Under the pieces are notes generated by a model that was not told the DNA's origin, made no database searches, and was given only the letters and a program-made list of their open reading frames with translations. The position numbers were made by a program, and so were the translations under genes. From contig CALYLX010000112.1 in NCBI GenBank assembly GCA_944990035.1, forward strand, positions 1,860,001-1,924,000: a DNA stretch of 64,000 nucleotides, given 5' to 3'. This DNA is from Clitopilus passeckerianus (Eukaryota; Basidiomycota; Agaricomycetes; Agaricales; Entolomataceae). Of the stretch, positions 62,701 through 64,000 are shown in pieces. How positions within the stretch are numbered: position 1 is the first letter of the stretch; each line of letters begins with the position of its first letter.

Positions 62701-63309
62701 TGGACTTGTCTGCTCCAGCAGCCATCCTACTCTGGCAACCACTTCCTGCGCCTTGCAAGCAAAGGCGCTTCCCTGAGGCCTACACATCTCAAAGGTGGGC
62801 CTTGGCTACATGGCGTTGGGTCTTCCAATGCGCACACCGCACGCCTCACCCATGCAGTCCTGGGTCATGCACCCATTGGCGAGTTCCGCGCGCGCTTCAA
62901 CCTAGATGGGGAGACAGCGTGCGTGTGCGATTGGCGCACCCTGGAAACGAGGGACCATGTCCTTCACCAGTGTGCGCACTTCCAACGACGGCCTAACCAG
63001 CGCTTGCGCCGGGAGCTGTCGTCCTTCTTGTTCTTTCTTGAGAACAACCCCGCTGCTTTTGCGTTTCCATCGCAACAGCCTCCACCGCCATTTCCTAAGC
63101 CCAGGAAGGCACGGCGGCGTGGCCCTCCTGATAAGGCAGCCACACACGTTCGTGGTACCCCTCCTGCTGCTGGAGGCCACTGCCGACGAATGCCTGTAAC
63201 AGGCTCCACTGCACCACCGCGCCCAGACGATCTGGTCTGGGTACCGGGTGCACATCAATTTGTTCGCAGAGAACAAGCTGAAGCGTCTGGCATGTTTTAC
63301 CATGCATAG
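59791..63309 (+). CDS. LINE-14 ORF2, C-terminal 1170 codons: RT, RNase H, zinc finger (intact)
   Basis: Uninterrupted from SVLPERTPTHFPHAG to ASGMFYHA. It includes the end of the endonuclease (SDHAPL), RT with FRPIVLLNTLGKLFEK, motif A FDLAQFFPSLNHD (first Asp at 60988-60990), GVGQGSALSPLLSAL, YVDD at 61267-61278, RNase H with DAS (Asp at 62236-62238), AELAAIDLS, LSDSTRAI and HHRAHLAA, and the C-terminal finger CVCDWRTLETRDHVLHQC. All catalytic residues I can identify are present. Before LINE-16 inserted, this element may have been the active member of the family; LINE-10 is almost identical but lacks motif A. Confidence 0.9.
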   Translation, partial: SVLPERTPTHFPHAGSLRPSVIDLFFLPVGRITGTSHSVVTEWKGPSDHAPLTAALPIQPVQLAAERITLPKGSEHEEEFLKELSSSLRALDTSGLTTVEAIERCTGAIATAIKQSWDNNSKTARITTKSKSWWNPECSEAVRVYRASKAVADHKAFRRTTKVAKRKFFDSRIQTIATTNKRPWDLMRWAKQRELPTHEAIRHNGEPCNSLESLWAALDSTYNSASDRPVNPSVLDDVPQSPPREWWDFGVNELREELAKCSNTSAPGPDHLTWYQLKSLVADSVIATKFVEIANACLRVGHWPSHFKESRSAIVPKPGKPHYSTPKMFRPIVLLNTLGKLFEKMLANRMQFEAQKFGVFHPNQFGGVHQHSTEDAGVYLTHIVKAGWARGLKTSVVAFDLAQFFPSLNHDMLLRILRRLGFAPEVCSFFASYLVGRHTSYSWNGEESSKYSADVGVGQGSALSPLLSALYLVPVMRLFERRIAPGVTTLMSYVDDGSLIVQSPSFGENITLLQQAYTVITELVTALGLVLEHDKTEVFHFSRKHNDVNPAIDLGFAPHTGNSPLQPKSVWRYLGFYFDRSLSFSHHVKYYSTKALTTVKAMIMLGNSSRGITPMQKRLLYRACVLPVATYGVGLWFYKGARCKTAMSHLRTMQHKAARWITGAFRTSPGGGTESIAGLPPIHLHVRKLVERGQARIGTLISNHPTLSLISDKHQRYEGTMRLPSSLSNLSQRVRSNLLSTVVDSDMHAVRASEPLNPVHAEAVPGLRLLDTHSGRITFDTIIAASKDALDSRRTHLDAIRADADLSDTTVLVAADASVPKSRKHQAVAACSLLHGPFGPEEYTMASGRVLSDDAELAAIDLSISKAVLRNNCFKIVVLSDSTRAIRLALDPSLHSGQGHSLSICSKLRAWFSDDASRRVHFVHVPSRLNWDIHHRAHLAATGLRVGAGSKPRTSLGYARKRAVDRMLHEWTCLLQQPSYSGNHFLRLASKGASLRPTHLKGGPWLHGVGSSNAHTARLTHAVLGHAPIGEFRARFNLDGETACVCDWRTLETRDHVLHQCAHFQRRPNQRLRRELSSFLFFLENNPAAFAFPSQQPPPPFPKPRKARRRGPPDKAATHVRGTPPAAGGHCRRMPVTGSTAPPRPDDLVWVPGAHQFVRREQAEASGMFYHA

Positions 63310-63606
63310 GCGTCAGTGCTTCATCCTTCATATAGCGGCGAGCCTGGTTTCCAGGGTTCTTGCTGCTTCTGCGGGGTGGTGCACGCTATCATACTCCTTA
63401 GGAGATTTATCCTCGGGGGCCACCCTAGCTTGCTCTTTGGTGCACCTCGTATCTAGTGTAGTTCACTCGACGAACACGGTTTTACTTACGTTAGTATACA
63501 ATGCATGTATTTAGGTACTTGTGACCGGACTGCGATCGGGCGCCGGAATATAAATTGTCAGACGCCCCCTCCGGGGGCGTAGGGCTTTGACCAAAAAAAA
63601 AAAAAA
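59791..63606 (+). mobile_element. LINE-14, 3' part
   Basis: Resumes after the LINE-16 insertion with the second AGTGTTCTTCCAGAAC and continues ORF2 to its stop, the 3' untranslated region, hairpin 63562-63580 and a 14-A run (63593-63606). Flanks of the whole LINE-14 (47758 and 63607) do not show a matching duplication. Confidence 0.9.
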
Positions 63607-64000
63607 TACCAACAAGCGTCCATGGGATCTTATGCGCTGGGCAAAGCAGCGCGAGCTCCCTACACATGAAGCAATTCGCCACAATGGTGAACCCTGCAAT
63701 TCTCTTGAGTCGCTTTGGGCTGCTCTTGACTCAACATACAACTCGGCGTCTGACCGCCCTGTTGATCCCTCTGTGCTCGACGATGTGCCTCAGTCTCCTC
63801 CGCGCGAGTGGTGGGACTTTGGCGTTAACGAACTCAGAGAAGAACTAGCAAAGTGTTCAAACACTTCTGCTCCAGGGCCTGATCACCTCACATGGTATCA
63901 GCTCAAGTCCTTGGTTGCTGACACTGTCATTGCTGCCAAATTCGTCGAGATCGCTAATGCCTGCCTTCGGGTTGGTCACTGGCCCTCTCAGTTCAAGGAG
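63607..64000 (+). CDS. LINE-17 ORF2 fragment (start of RT domain), runs off the window
   Basis: Open frame from 63608 (TNKRPWDLMRWAKQREL) through GPDHLTWYQLKSLVADT to the window end, matching LINE-14 at 60330-60710. It is in the same orientation as LINE-14 but is not its target duplication partner: the sequence left of LINE-14 is ORF1. It is a separate LINE copy, truncated at 63607. Confidence 0.85.

Noticed and set aside
1..64000. tRNA, rRNA, CRISPR arrays, bacterial-type operons or riboswitches
   Set aside because: None recognised; the sequence is eukaryotic repeat DNA throughout.

Overview
This 64 kb window is essentially all transposable elements, nested and abutting, and I see no convincing host gene. 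The mix of a chromodomain Ty3/gypsy retrotransposon, Tad1-like LINEs with an RNase H domain, an intact Tc1 element and CpG-directed decay points to a filamentous fungus, most likely a basidiomycete (Agaricomycetes). That assignment is inference from element families, not from a marker gene.

Layout, left to right. 1-7642: a Tc1 copy (Tc1-A) split by a 6.9 kb gypsy element, Gypsy-1 (226-7167), with two 462-bp LTRs that look identical and a GTAGC target duplication. 7643-7931: unassigned DNA. 7932-13224: Gypsy-3, an old minus-strand gypsy copy with CpG decay, hit by a CATCAG-type element and by a 227-bp solo LTR. 13225-13658: unassigned AT-rich DNA and a Tc1-like end. 13659-16207: a decayed LINE broken up by CATCAG-type elements, one nested in another. 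16208-24052: LINE-2 to LINE-5 with intact Tc1-B inside LINE-2. 24053-30505: Gypsy-2 on the minus strand. 30506-64000: an almost uninterrupted pile of LINEs (LINE-6 to LINE-17) in both orientations, with insertions inside other LINEs, internal deletions, an inverted segment and a tandem chimeric duplication.

How the parts work. The gypsy elements encode Gag (zinc knuckle), Pol (protease, RT, RNase H, integrase, chromodomain) and a third ORF with two zinc knuckles after the chromodomain. The leader carries an 11-nt sequence matching the start of the predicted transcript, as in Tf1-type self-priming. The LINEs are bicistronic: ORF1 is a nucleic-acid-binding protein with three zinc knuckles, ORF2 has AP-like endonuclease, RT, RNase H and a C-terminal zinc finger. 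They end in a GC-rich hairpin followed by a short A-run. Tc1-B has an open DD34E transposase and about 212-bp inverted ends.

The most novel-looking item is a set of six short non-autonomous elements (labelled CAT-a to CAT-f) sharing CATCAG termini and 2-bp target duplications, but each with its own repeated internal motif. Other highlights are the gypsy ORF3, an AUG-less in-frame Gag extension, an unequal-crossover LINE chimera, and an endonuclease-deleted LINE lineage present twice. Many frameshifts are one-base contractions in homopolymer runs, so some 'pseudogenes' here may be sequencing artefacts.
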